Shown piece by piece: positions 25,582 through 35,564 of a DNA stretch of 64,000 nt (positions are counted from its first letter, which is position 1; each line of letters opens with the position of its first letter). Position numbers and translations under genes: made by a program. The notes beneath the pieces were generated by a model. The model was given only the letters and a program-made list of their open reading frames with translations. It was not told where the DNA came from and made no database searches. The DNA lies in assembly GCF_004023625.1 (NCBI RefSeq), contig NZ_RPDJ01000014.1:1-64000 (forward strand), read 5' to 3'. The stretch is from Streptomyces cavernae (GTDB taxonomy: Bacteria > Actinomycetota > Actinomycetes > Streptomycetales > Streptomycetaceae).

Positions 25582-25653
25582 AGGCCGTGACTGGAATCGA
25601 ACCAGCGTAACTCGCTTTGCAGGCGAGTCCCTGAACCACTCGGGCACACGGCC
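25582..25653 (-). tRNA. tRNA-Cys (GCA)
   Basis: The reverse complement folds as a cloverleaf. The acceptor GGCCGTG/CACGGCC has U73 as expected for tRNA-Cys. The D arm is CCC/GGG. The anticodon stem CTCGC/GCGAG holds loop CTGCAAA, giving anticodon GCA, and the T arm contains GGTTCGATTCC. CCA is not encoded. Confidence 0.9.
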
Positions 25654-25791
25654 AAGTCGGATGGACGCCGGCGGGCTGTCCGTTTCTTCCGAACTCGATG
25701 CATCGACCGTAAGCGGGCCCGATCCGGGGCTCAACCGCTGGCGGTGGGCTGCAACAGGACTGCCATACGCCGTTCATCGCCGTTCATAAAA

Positions 25792-25847
25792 GGGGCCTGG
25801 GGCCAGGAACGGAGCCTGGAGTCAGGAAAGGGCCTGGCGCCAGGTCC
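25792..25847 (+). repeat. Three 18-19 bp tandem repeats upstream of the MFS gene
   Basis: Units start at 25792, 25811 and 25830, each of the form GGnGCCTGGnGnCAGG. They lie 86 bp before the MFS start. CGTTCAT is also duplicated just upstream. Confidence 0.65.
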
Positions 25848-25932
25848 CGCGGAGGTCGTACGACCAAGGTCCGGGGGTGACCCCGACCACGGACAGGGGT
25901 CAACACCATCTTTGCCTCTTACGCTGGCCCGC

Positions 25933-27522
25933 ATGACTGCCCTTGACCCCGGCCAAGCCGGCCCTGACGTCGGCCCTGGCATCGGCTCAGACCAAGTCGC
26001 GGACCCTGATTCGGCCGGACGGGTGAGTGTCCCGGTCGGTGCGGCCGGTGATGGGGGCGAGGGGGTGCTGGGGCGCGGGTACCGGGCGCTGAGCATCGGG
26101 ATCGTATCCGTGGTGCTTCTCATCGCCTTCGAGGCGACCGCCGTCGGCACGGCCATGCCGGTGGCGGCGCGGGAACTGGACGGGGTGGCGCTGTACGCGT
26201 TCGCCTTCTCCGGGTACTTCACCACCAGCCTCTTCGGGATGGTGCTCGCCGGGCAATGGGCCGACCGTACGGGGCCGTTGGGGGCGCTGAGCGCGGGGAT
26301 CGGGGCGTTCGGGGCGGGGCTGGTGCTGGCGGGGACCGCCGGTTCGATGTGGCTGTTCGTGCTCGGCCGGGCCGTGCAGGGCCTCGGCGGCGGACTCGTC
26401 ATCGTCGCGCTGTACGTGGTGGTCGGCCGGGCCTACCCGGAACGGCTGCGGCCGGCCATCATGGCGGCCTTCGCGGCGTGCTGGGTGATCCCGACGGTGG
26501 TCGGCCCGCTCGCGGCGGGCGCCGTCACGGAACACCTCGGCTGGCGTTGGGTGTTCGTGGGTATACCGGTCCTCGTGGTGCTGCCGCTGGCGCTCGCGCT
26601 GCCGCAGATCCGGCGACGGGCGTCGGGTCCGGCCGGCACCGGGGCCGGAGCCCCCACCGGAACCCCCACTGGCGCCGGTGCCGACGCAGAGGCCCACGCA
26701 GGGGCCGGCGCCGGTACGAAAGACGGCGCCTCCGATCGCCGCCGCATCCGGCTCGCGCTCGCCGTCTCCCTCGGCGCCGGGCTGCTCCAGTACGCCGCGC
26801 AGGATCTGCGCTGGGCCTCGCTCGTCCCGGGCGTGCTGGGCGCCGTCCTGCTCGTACCGGCCGTGCGGGGGCTGCTGCCGCGCGGGACGTACCGGGCGGC
26901 CCGCGGGCTGCCCTCGGTCGTGCTGCTGCGCGGTGTCGCGGCCGGGGCCTTCGTCGTGGCGGAGAGCTTCATCCCGTTGATGCTGGTCACCGAGCGGGGG
27001 CTGTCGCCGACGATGGCCGGGTTCTCGCTCGCCGCTGCGGGCGGGAGTTGGGCGCTGGGGTCGTACCTCCAGTCGAGGCCGCGGCTGGAGCCGTACCGGC
27101 AGCGGATGATGTTCGCCGGGATGCTGCTGGTCGCGGTGGCGATCGCGGTCGTGCCGAGCGTGCTGGTGGACGCGGTGCCGGCCTGGTGGACGGTTGCCGT
27201 GGCCTGGAGTTTCGGTACGTTCGGAATGGGGCTGGTGATCTCCTCGACCAGCGTGCTGCTGTTCCAGCTGTCACCGCCCGAGGAGGCGGGGGCGAACTCC
27301 GCCGCGCTGCAGATCTCGGACGGGCTGAGCAATGTGATCCTGCTGGCCGCCAGTGGGGCCGCGTTCGCGGCGCTGGGCGGCGGCGCGATCACCCATTCGG
27401 CCGACGCGGCCTCGGCGAACGGCTCCCATCCGGCGGCGTTCGCCGCGGTGTTCCTGCCGATGGTGGGGGTGGCGTTGATGGGGGCGTGGGTGGCGACGAG
27501 GGTGCAGCCCGCGATGCGGTGA
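25933..27522 (+). CDS. MFS efflux transporter
   Basis: This 529-residue drug/proton antiporter-like pump has a disordered N-terminus of about 50 residues, then about 12-14 helices split by a flexible cytoplasmic loop (Gly/Ala/Thr-rich, about residues 235-270). GQWADRTGPLGAL is the loop 2-3 MFS motif. Substrate is unknown. ATG 25933 is chosen because the upstream frame includes repeats and non-coding sequence. It is transcribed alone. Confidence 0.82.
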   Translation: MTALDPGQAGPDVGPGIGSDQVADPDSAGRVSVPVGAAGDGGEGVLGRGYRALSIGIVSVVLLIAFEATAVGTAMPVAARELDGVALYAFAFSGYFTTSLFGMVLAGQWADRTGPLGALSAGIGAFGAGLVLAGTAGSMWLFVLGRAVQGLGGGLVIVALYVVVGRAYPERLRPAIMAAFAACWVIPTVVGPLAAGAVTEHLGWRWVFVGIPVLVVLPLALALPQIRRRASGPAGTGAGAPTGTPTGAGADAEAHAGAGAGTKDGASDRRRIRLALAVSLGAGLLQYAAQDLRWASLVPGVLGAVLLVPAVRGLLPRGTYRAARGLPSVVLLRGVAAGAFVVAESFIPLMLVTERGLSPTMAGFSLAAAGGSWALGSYLQSRPRLEPYRQRMMFAGMLLVAVAIAVVPSVLVDAVPAWWTVAVAWSFGTFGMGLVISSTSVLLFQLSPPEEAGANSAALQISDGLSNVILLAASGAAFAALGGGAITHSADAASANGSHPAAFAAVFLPMVGVALMGAWVATRVQPAMR

Positions 27523-27554
27523 CACCGAGTGGTACCGCGTAGTACCATCTGCCC

Positions 27555-27752
27555 ATGGCTGGACTGAACCTGCGATTCACGGACGAGGAGCTCGACGCCC
27601 TGCGGGAACGTGCGGCGGCGGAAGGGCGGAGTATGCAGGCCTTCGCGCACGACGCGGTGATCGCTGCCATAAACGAGCACTCGAGACTGTTCAACGAGGC
27701 GGCTGAGCACGTGCTGCAGGCCAGCGCCGAGTTGAACAGGAGGCTTGCCTGA
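27555..27752 (+). CDS. Ribbon-helix-helix antitoxin
   Basis: This 65-residue protein has a beta strand (GLNLRFTDEELDAL) followed by two helices, the CopG/Arc ribbon-helix-helix pattern, and a C-terminal helix that should wrap the toxin. It should bind its own promoter and neutralise the Doc toxin encoded next. Stop and next start overlap by one base (TGATG), typical of a toxin-antitoxin pair. Confidence 0.8.
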   Translation: MAGLNLRFTDEELDALRERAAAEGRSMQAFAHDAVIAAINEHSRLFNEAAEHVLQASAELNRRLA

Positions 27753-28120
27753 TGCACTACCTCACGCTCCCCGAGCTGCTGAACCTCGCGAAGCGGCTCG
27801 GGGCGGACGAGGTGCGAGATTTCGGGCTCCTCGATTCGGCGCTGGCACGGCCCCAGTCGAGTGTGTTCGGACAGGACGCGTATCCGGACGTCTGGCAGAA
27901 GGCGGCGGCGCTGATGGAGTCACTCGCTCGCAACCATGGGCTCGTCGATGGCAACAAGCGCATTGCCTGGTACGCGACCTGGGTTTTCCTGCACATGAAC
28001 GGGCATCCGCTGGATGCGGACTTCGACGTTGACGAAGCTGAGACATTCGTTCTCGACGTCTGCCAGGGCGCGCTGGACGTACCGAAGATCGCGGCGCAGT
28101 TGCCCCGCTTCGCGCGCTGA
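27752..28120 (+). CDS. Doc-type Fic toxin
   Basis: This 122-residue death-on-curing toxin of the Fic superfamily has the motif H-x-x-V-D-G-N-K-R (NHGLVDGNKR) near residues 60-69. This is the Doc variant, with Lys instead of the second Gly of canonical Fic. Doc phosphorylates elongation factor Tu, halting translation. The opening YLTLPELLNLAKRLG is typical of Doc proteins. All key residues (His, Asp, Asn, Lys, Arg) are present, so the toxin looks active. It follows its antitoxin directly. Confidence 0.86.
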   Translation: MHYLTLPELLNLAKRLGADEVRDFGLLDSALARPQSSVFGQDAYPDVWQKAAALMESLARNHGLVDGNKRIAWYATWVFLHMNGHPLDADFDVDEAETFVLDVCQGALDVPKIAAQLPRFAR

Positions 28121-28298
28121 CCTGCCGCGCGATGTGAGCTGAATCCCATCCCGTACGACGCGCCACCGTCGCCCCGCTCACCCCGCCGGGCCACCGATAA
28201 GGTGGCCCGGTTGTCATACGTGCCGCATGCCATGACATGGCTGAGCCGAGCCGCGCCCGGCAGAACAAAGCAGAGCTGCCCGACCCGAACCGGAGACC

Positions 28299-30092
28299 GT
28301 GACTACCACCGCCGCCTCCTCCAACCACCACCTCTCTCCCGCCTTCCCCGGCCGCGCCCCCTGGGGCACGGCCGGCAAGCTGCGTGCCTGGCAGCACGGC
28401 GCCATGGAGAAGTACATCCAGGAGCAGCCGCGTGACTTCCTCGCGGTCGCCACGCCCGGTGCCGGTAAGACCACCTTCGCGCTGACGCTCGCCTCCTGGC
28501 TGCTGCACCACCACGTGGTGCAGCAGGTGACCGTGGTCGCGCCCACCGAGCACCTGAAGAAGCAGTGGGCCGAGGCCGCCGCGCGGATAGGCATCAAGCT
28601 GGACCCGGAGTACAGCGCGGGCCCGCTCGGCAAGGAGTACCACGGCGTCGCCGTCACCTACGCGGGCGTGGGCGTACGGCCCATGCTGCACCGCAACCGC
28701 GTCGAGCAGCGCAAGACCCTCGTCATCCTCGACGAGATCCACCACGCCGGTGACTCCAAGTCCTGGGGCGAGGCCTGCCTGGAGGCGTTCGAGCCCGCCA
28801 CGCGCCGACTGGCCCTGACGGGAACGCCGTTCCGCTCCGACACCAACCCCATCCCCTTCGTCACCTACGAGGAGGGCAACGACGGGATCCGGCGCTCGGC
28901 CGCCGACTACACCTACGGGTACGGGCACGCGCTCGCCGACCACGTCGTCCGGCCCGTCATCTTCCTCTCCTACAGCGGCAACATGCGCTGGCGCACCAAG
29001 GCGGGGGACGAGATCGCCGCCCGGCTCGGTGAGCCGATGACCAAGGACGCCGTCTCCCAGGCCTGGCGCACCGCGCTCGACCCGCGCGGCGAGTGGATGC
29101 CGAGCGTGCTGCGCGCCGCCGACCAGCGGCTCACCGAGGTGAGGAAGGGCATCCCGGACGCCGGCGCCCTCGTCATCGCCTCCGACCAGGACTCCGCGCG
29201 CGCCTACGCCAAGCTGATCCGGGAGATCACCGGGCACAAGGCGACGCTCGTCCTCTCCGACGACGCCGGCGCGTCGGACCGTATCGACGAGTTCAGCAAC
29301 AACGACGACCGGTGGATGGTCGCCGTGCGGATGGTGTCCGAGGGCGTGGACGTACCCCGGCTCGCGGTCGGGGTGTACGCCACCACCATCTCCACTCCTC
29401 TCTTCTTCGCCCAGGCCGTCGGCCGTTTCGTGCGGTCCCGGCGGCGCGGCGAGACCGCCTCCGTCTTCCTGCCGACCATTCCGGATCTGCTCACCTTCGC
29501 CAACGAGATGGAGGTCGAGCGCGACCACGCCCTCGACAAGCCCAAGAAGGAGGTCGAGGAGGACCCGTACGCCGAATCCGAGAAGGAGATGGAGGAGGCG
29601 AACCGGGAGCAGGACGAGGACACCGGCGAGCAGGACATGCTGCCGTTCGAGGCGCTGGAGTCCGACGCCGTCTTCGACCGGGTGCTCTACGACGGCGCCG
29701 AGTTCGGGATGCAGGCGCACCCCGGCAGCGAGGAGGAGCAGGACTACCTCGGCATCCCCGGCCTCCTCGAACCCGACCAGGTCCAACTCCTGCTGCAGAA
29801 GCGGCAGGCACGGCAGATCGCGCACAGCCGCAAGAAGCCGGACGCGGAGGCCGACCTGCTGGAACTGCCCGCAGAGCGGCGGCCGGTGGTCAGCCACAAG
29901 GAGATGATGGAGCTCAGGCGGCAGCTCAACAATCTCGTCGGCGCGTACGTCCACCAGAGCGGCAAACCGCACGGCGTGATCCACACCGAACTGCGCCGGG
30001 TCTGCGGCGGCCCGCCGAGCGCCGAGGCGACGGCCGGGCAGCTGCGGCAGCGGATCGCCAAGGTTCAGGAGTGGGCGACCCGGATGAAGTGA
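28299..30092 (+). CDS. DEAD/DEAH-box superfamily 2 helicase
   Basis: This 597-residue ATPase of the type III restriction/SSL2-like helicase group has Walker A TPGAGKTTFAL at about 50-60 and DEIHH at about 144-148. A motif III-like ALTGTPFRSD and motif VI QAVGRFVRSRR near 372 are also present. The C-terminal third is acidic and charged with no recognised domain. It starts at GTG 28299 behind GGAGA. No nuclease or methylase is adjacent, so a restriction role is not supported. It is well conserved in Streptomyces as a stand-alone gene. Confidence 0.85.
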   Translation: MTTTAASSNHHLSPAFPGRAPWGTAGKLRAWQHGAMEKYIQEQPRDFLAVATPGAGKTTFALTLASWLLHHHVVQQVTVVAPTEHLKKQWAEAAARIGIKLDPEYSAGPLGKEYHGVAVTYAGVGVRPMLHRNRVEQRKTLVILDEIHHAGDSKSWGEACLEAFEPATRRLALTGTPFRSDTNPIPFVTYEEGNDGIRRSAADYTYGYGHALADHVVRPVIFLSYSGNMRWRTKAGDEIAARLGEPMTKDAVSQAWRTALDPRGEWMPSVLRAADQRLTEVRKGIPDAGALVIASDQDSARAYAKLIREITGHKATLVLSDDAGASDRIDEFSNNDDRWMVAVRMVSEGVDVPRLAVGVYATTISTPLFFAQAVGRFVRSRRRGETASVFLPTIPDLLTFANEMEVERDHALDKPKKEVEEDPYAESEKEMEEANREQDEDTGEQDMLPFEALESDAVFDRVLYDGAEFGMQAHPGSEEEQDYLGIPGLLEPDQVQLLLQKRQARQIAHSRKKPDAEADLLELPAERRPVVSHKEMMELRRQLNNLVGAYVHQSGKPHGVIHTELRRVCGGPPSAEATAGQLRQRIAKVQEWATRMK

Positions 30093-30135
30093 CGCCGGCG
30101 GGCCGGGCTGTGTCCGGGTGTCCGGCCGTGACCGT

Positions 30136-30153
30136 CGAATGCCTTTGCATTCG
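30136..30153 (+). terminator. Hairpin after the helicase gene
   Basis: CGAATGC-CTTT-GCATTCG is a perfect 7-bp stem 43 bases after the stop, followed by a CT-rich tract. Confidence 0.65.
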
Positions 30154-30157
30154 CCCT

Positions 30158-30283
30158 CTCCGTGCTGTGACTGTGTCGGGCTCTGTCCGTGCTGTGGTGC
30201 TGTGTCCGCGCTGTGCCCGTGCCGTGTCCGCGCTTTCTCCGTGCTTTCTCCGCACTGTCCACTCTCCGTGTCGCACCTGTGCA
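30158..30283. repeat. Degenerate CTGTGTCCGTG repeat tract
   Basis: About ten loose copies of an 11-12 bp unit (CTGTGTCCGYG, later CTTTCTCCGTG) lie between the helicase and IclR genes. The rest of the 477-bp gap holds the IclR upstream region, including CCGCTGAGCG near 30367, a possible operator half-palindrome. Confidence 0.65.
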
Positions 30284-30569
30284 CGATGAGTGGCAACTCA
30301 GGAACATTCCCGACCAAAGAGGTCGACGTGCGGTAACTCGTGACCGGATTCTGGACAAAGTCTTCCGCTGAGCGAACTGGCTCGCTACTGTCCCGCTACG
30401 CAAACGCCCCGTGGCAGCGCCGCCGCGGAGCGCAGCCGTGAAGCGACTCCGCCCGGGGTGGCCCGGGCCGCTTGCCGATCGGCGGCCTCTGAAGCGCGTC
30501 GCCTACGGGACCGGTGACGCAAGCGCCGCGGACGGGGCCGTCGACCCTCACCACTAAGGAGTGGGCGTC

Positions 30570-31211
30570 GTGACCGCGGAGACCTCTCAGACGCTCGACC
30601 GGGGACTGCGCGTCCTCAAGTTGCTGGCAGACACCGACCACGGGCTGACCGTCACCGAGTTGTCCAACAAGTTGGGCGTCAACCGCACCGTTGTCTACCG
30701 ACTGCTGGCGACCCTCGAGCAGCACGCTCTCGTCCGCCGTGACCTGGGCGGTCGCGCCCGGGTCGGGCTCGGTGTGCTGCGGCTCGGCCGCCAGGTCCAC
30801 CCGCTGGTCCGCGAGGCCGCGCTGCCCGCGCTGCGCGCGCTGGCCGAAGACATCGGGGCGACGGCCCACCTCACCCTGGTCGACGGGAGCGAGGCGCTGG
30901 CCGTCGCGGTCGTCGAACCGACCTGGACGGAATACCACGTCGCCTACCGCGCGGGCTTCCGGCATCCGTTGGACCGGGGGGCCGCCGGCAAGGCCATACT
31001 CGCCGCGCGGCAACAGCCGGTGGGCGACCCCGGATACACGCTGACACACGGGGAGTTGGAGTCCGGCGCGAGCGGCGCCGCGGCTCCGCTGATCGGGGTC
31101 ACCGGGGTCGAGGGCAGCGTCGGGGTCGTGATGCTCGCGGACGCCGTACCCGAGCGGGTGGGCGCCCGGGTCGTCGACGCGGCGCGCGAAGTGGCCGACG
31201 CGCTGCGCTGA
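30570..31211 (+). CDS. IclR-family transcriptional regulator, short
   Basis: This 213-residue regulator has an N-terminal winged helix at about 5-60 (LTVTELSNKLGVNRTVVYRLLATLEQH) and a reduced effector domain. Family members are usually near 250 residues; here the middle of the ligand-binding domain is shortened, between AAGKAILAARQQP and the GV(T/E)G segment. The start is GTG 30570, 8 bases after AAGGAG; an earlier GTG at 30561 overlaps that site. Target genes are unknown. Confidence 0.82.
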   Translation: MTAETSQTLDRGLRVLKLLADTDHGLTVTELSNKLGVNRTVVYRLLATLEQHALVRRDLGGRARVGLGVLRLGRQVHPLVREAALPALRALAEDIGATAHLTLVDGSEALAVAVVEPTWTEYHVAYRAGFRHPLDRGAAGKAILAARQQPVGDPGYTLTHGELESGASGAAAPLIGVTGVEGSVGVVMLADAVPERVGARVVDAAREVADALR

Positions 31212-31323
31212 CGCGTACGGCCCAAGGCGCGGGCGGTTCGGCCGGAGGAGTTACGTGGCGCTGCCCGGCGGTCAGGCGCGACCTGCACGGAGGCGCCGCG
31301 AGGCGTGACGTTACATTGACCTC

Positions 31324-32106
31324 GTGTTCGCTCGTCTCACGCGCCCCCAGGCCGTCGCCGTCTTCGCGGTCCCCGTCGTGGCCCTGCTCGCCACCGCGGT
31401 GCTCGCGCCGCTGCCCTTCTCCGTGGCGGAGCCCGGCACGACGGCGGACGTGCTCGGCGAGAACAAGGGCGACCCGGTGATCACCATCAGCGGCGCGCCC
31501 ACCCGGAAGACCGCCGGTGAGCTGCGGATGACGACCATCCTCGCCACCGGACCGGACGCCCACGTGGGCCTCGCCGACGTCGTCGACAACTGGTTCCGCA
31601 CGGACCGGGCCGTGATGCCGCGCGACGCCGTCTACCCGGCCGGGGACAACGTCAAGGAGATCGAGCGGCACAACCTCCAGCAGATGAAGCAGTCGCAGAA
31701 CTCCGCGACCACCGCGGCGCTCGACTACGTCGGCGAGAAGAACGCCAAGGTCACGCTGAAGCTCGCCGACGTGGGCGGGCCCAGCGCCGGCCTGCTGTTC
31801 TCGCTCGGCATCGTCGACAAGCTGCGGGGCGACGGCAGCGGCGGCGACCTCACCGGCGGTCGCGTCATCGCCGGTACGGGCACGATCGACGACAGCGGCG
31901 AGGTCGGCGCGGTGGGCGGGGTCGCCCTCAAGACACAGGCCGCGAGGCGGGACGGTGCCACCGTCTTCCTCGTCCCGAAGGCCGAGTGCTCCGACGCTGA
32001 GGCCGAACTGCCCAAGGGGCTGCGGCTGATTCCGGTGACCACGCTGAAGGGCGCGGTCGACTCGCTGGTCGCGCTGGAGAAGGGCGGAACGGTTCCGAGC
32101 TGCTGA
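31324..32106 (+). CDS. Membrane-anchored Lon-like (S16) serine protease
   Basis: This 260-residue protein has an N-terminal signal-anchor (residues 8-35) and an extracytoplasmic Lon-type proteolytic domain. The serine sits in DVGGPSAGL (Ser154) and the catalytic lysine is probably Lys203 in GGVALKTQAA. YlbL-type relatives carry a PDZ domain between anchor and protease. Here only about 100 residues separate them, and no PDZ signature was recognised. Start GTG 31324. No ATPase domain, so it is an ATP-independent protease of unknown target. Confidence 0.78.
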   Translation: MFARLTRPQAVAVFAVPVVALLATAVLAPLPFSVAEPGTTADVLGENKGDPVITISGAPTRKTAGELRMTTILATGPDAHVGLADVVDNWFRTDRAVMPRDAVYPAGDNVKEIERHNLQQMKQSQNSATTAALDYVGEKNAKVTLKLADVGGPSAGLLFSLGIVDKLRGDGSGGDLTGGRVIAGTGTIDDSGEVGAVGGVALKTQAARRDGATVFLVPKAECSDAEAELPKGLRLIPVTTLKGAVDSLVALEKGGTVPSC

Positions 32107-32119
32107 GCACGCCCCGAAG

Positions 32120-32190
32120 GGGCGGCGTTCCTGAAGGGCACCTCAAGGGCGGCGTTCCTGACGGCGACCTGAGAGGGGCGGCGTACCTGA
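32120..32190. repeat. Three 27-29 bp repeats between convergent genes
   Basis: GGGCGGCGTTCCTGA or GGGCGGCGTACCTGA begins at 32120, 32147 and 32176, filling the gap between the protease stop and the hpdR stop. Confidence 0.7.
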
Positions 32191-32207
32191 TGGCCTCCTC
32201 AAAGGGG

Positions 32208-32687
32208 TCAGGTCGGATCCCGGTCCTCCGCCGCCTGTTCCACCAGGGGGATGATCCTGAGCGGCACCGGGTTCTCCATGACGATCGCCGTCGAGGCCCG
32301 CACGATGCCGTCGATTCCCACCACCAGGTCGATCACCCGCTGGAGATCGGCGTTGGAGCGGGCCACCAGTCGGCACAGCATGTCGCCGCTGCCGGTGGTC
32401 GTGTGCAACTCCAGCACCTCGGGAACGGTCGCCAGATGCGCCCGTACGTCCGCGCCCTGACCCTGCCGGATCTGCAGCGTCGCGAACGCCGTCACCGGAT
32501 AGCCGATGGCCGCCGGGTCCACCTGGGGCCCGAAACCCCGGACGACCCCCTTCGACACCAGCCGGTCCAGCCGGGCCTGCACCGTGCCGCGCGCCACCCC
32601 GAGCCGTCGGGACATCTCCAGCACCCCGATACGCGGCTCCCGCGCCAGCAGCACGATGATCCGCCCGTCCAGATGATCGATCGCCAT
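32208..32687 (-). CDS. hpdR: Lrp/AsnC-family regulator of tyrosine catabolism
   Basis: This 159-residue protein has an N-terminal helix-turn-helix (residues 5-60, RRLGVARGTVQARLDRLVSKG) and a C-terminal RAM ligand-binding domain. It is divergent from hpd across 133 bp, the arrangement of the HpdR-HpdA pair known in S. coelicolor (SCO2928/SCO2927 from memory). It likely senses an aromatic amino acid or 4-hydroxyphenylpyruvate. Start at 32687. A 12-bp tandem duplication, ACGGTCTCCAAG twice at 32688-32711, immediately precedes the start, and TTGCGCA near 32786 may be part of its operator. Confidence 0.83.
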   Translation of the reverse strand: MAIDHLDGRIIVLLAREPRIGVLEMSRRLGVARGTVQARLDRLVSKGVVRGFGPQVDPAAIGYPVTAFATLQIRQGQGADVRAHLATVPEVLELHTTTGSGDMLCRLVARSNADLQRVIDLVVGIDGIVRASTAIVMENPVPLRIIPLVEQAAEDRDPT

Positions 32688-32757
32688 ACGGTCTCCAAGA
32701 CGGTCTCCAAGGTGAGCATCCTGTACAGAAGGCCTGCCCGGTAGCCCATCCAGCTGA

Positions 32758-33966
<1,209 letters not shown>

Positions 33967-33990
33967 GGTGAGCCCCGCCTGTTCCCGGTT

Positions 33991-35475
33991 TCATCCCTCG
34001 GGCGGCGGCTCGAGTGACGGCTCTCCCAGCGCCTTCAGGGCCTTCTCGGCCCTGGGGGCCAGCAGGGGCGAGAAGTGCGGGTTGAGGCGCAGCGCCTCCG
34101 CCAGATGGCGGCGGGCCGCGCCTTCCCTGTCGAGCGACCGTTCGATCTCGCCGCGGTGGTAGGCGTAGAGCGCGCTGCGCACCCCGCCGCTCTTCTCCTT
34201 GTCCGTCGCCCGCGCGGCGAACTCCAGGGCCTCCTCGTCCCGCCCCGCCCGGTGCAGCGCCCAGCCCAGGGCGTCCGCCACCGCGATCCCGGGCTGCCGG
34301 TCCCACTCGGCCCGCAGCCGTCGTACCGCCTTCGCCGCGTCCCCCTGGTCCGCTTCGAACAGACCTGCGACCAACGTCTCGTTCACCCCGCCGGCGGCCG
34401 ACTCACGCACCCTCTCGCGCAGGGTGTCGTACTGCACGCGGGCCTCCCGGCGCCGACCCAGCGACTCATACAACTCGCCCAGTTCCAGGGCGTATTCGGG
34501 CTCGGGCTGGCGTCGCAGCGCCGTCCGGTACGCGCGCAGTGCCTGCGCGGTGCGGCCCAGGGCCGCCAGCGCCCGCCCCTTCCCGGCGAGCGCCGCCTGC
34601 CGATCGGGGTCGGCCCGCAGCGCCGCCTCGTAATGGCGCAGCGCCCGCCGGGGCTCTCCCCGGTCCCACGCCAGCTGTCCCATCCGGCAGGAGAAGGCCG
34701 CCTCCGCCGCCGCGGTGGACGCCCCCGCCGTGGCGTCCGCGATCGCCGCCTCGGCGTCCTCCCGCCGGCCCCGGTCCCAGTACACCTGCGCCGCTCGCGC
34801 CAGCGCCGACGGTCCGGAGTGCAGGGCCAGCAGCTTGTTCAGCGTGCCGTGCACCGCGTTGTGGTCGCCGAGCCCCTCGTGCGCCTCGATCAGCGCCGCA
34901 TACGACACCCACCGCTCGGGCGCCCCGCGTACCGCCTTCTCCGCCCACCGCCTGGCCGCCGGATAGTCGCGCCGGGCGAGGGCGAGCGCGGCCAGCCCGT
35001 CGTAGGCGTCCCGGTTCCCCCGCGGCAGCACCTCCAGCGAGGTCTCGAGCGCCTTCTCGGCCTTCGGGTAGTACGTGGGCCGCCCCGTCAGGCGCCCCTG
35101 CTCGACATAGGCGGACCCGAGCACCGCCCAGGACCGGGCGTCATCCGGACGGCCCCGCAGATACGCCGTGTAGTCCCCGGTCAGCGCCGCGAGGTCCGAC
35201 AGCGTCGCCGGTGCCCCGGTCCCCACCGCGGTCGCGGCCCGCCCGACGGGCCCGGACGAGGGCGGCACCATGGCCGGTCCTTCCCACTGCACGAACACCA
35301 GCACCCCGCCCAGCAGCACACACCCCGCCCCGGCGATCAGCGCCGACCTGGCAAGACGCGACCGCGGCCGGGGAAGACGCGACCGCGGCCGAGGACGGCG
35401 CGAGCACGACCCGGCGAGACGCGAGCGGGGCGGCGGCGGTACCCGTTCGGTCCGTTCGATGTCCATGCCGCTCAC
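33991..35475 (-). CDS. Tetratricopeptide-repeat membrane protein
   Basis: This 494-residue protein has a basic N-terminus (about 45 residues of Arg/Pro repeats), one membrane helix (ALIAGAGCVLLGGVLVFV), and then at least eight TPR-like units. One example is AALAGKGRALAALGRTAQAL. It probably acts as a scaffold at the membrane with TPRs outside. The Arg/Pro-rich segment contains a repeated RPRSRL. Function is unknown. It ends 24 bases from the hpd stop with no clear terminator between the convergent genes. Confidence 0.8.
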   Translation of the reverse strand: MSGMDIERTERVPPPPRSRLAGSCSRRPRPRSRLPRPRSRLARSALIAGAGCVLLGGVLVFVQWEGPAMVPPSSGPVGRAATAVGTGAPATLSDLAALTGDYTAYLRGRPDDARSWAVLGSAYVEQGRLTGRPTYYPKAEKALETSLEVLPRGNRDAYDGLAALALARRDYPAARRWAEKAVRGAPERWVSYAALIEAHEGLGDHNAVHGTLNKLLALHSGPSALARAAQVYWDRGRREDAEAAIADATAGASTAAAEAAFSCRMGQLAWDRGEPRRALRHYEAALRADPDRQAALAGKGRALAALGRTAQALRAYRTALRRQPEPEYALELGELYESLGRRREARVQYDTLRERVRESAAGGVNETLVAGLFEADQGDAAKAVRRLRAEWDRQPGIAVADALGWALHRAGRDEEALEFAARATDKEKSGGVRSALYAYHRGEIERSLDREGAARRHLAEALRLNPHFSPLLAPRAEKALKALGEPSLEPPPEG

Positions 35476-35564
35476 TGTGCGTCAACACGCCGACGGCTCC
35501 CTGGCACGAAAGCCCCCAGCCTGCGGGGTTCACACCGATGGCCCCCGGGTGCGACCCTCTGATC

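Noticed and set aside
34539-35564. A long upstream extension of the FAD-linked oxidase frame.
   Set aside because: The extension is the shadow of the TPR gene on the other strand, and ATG 35565 gives the normal family length.
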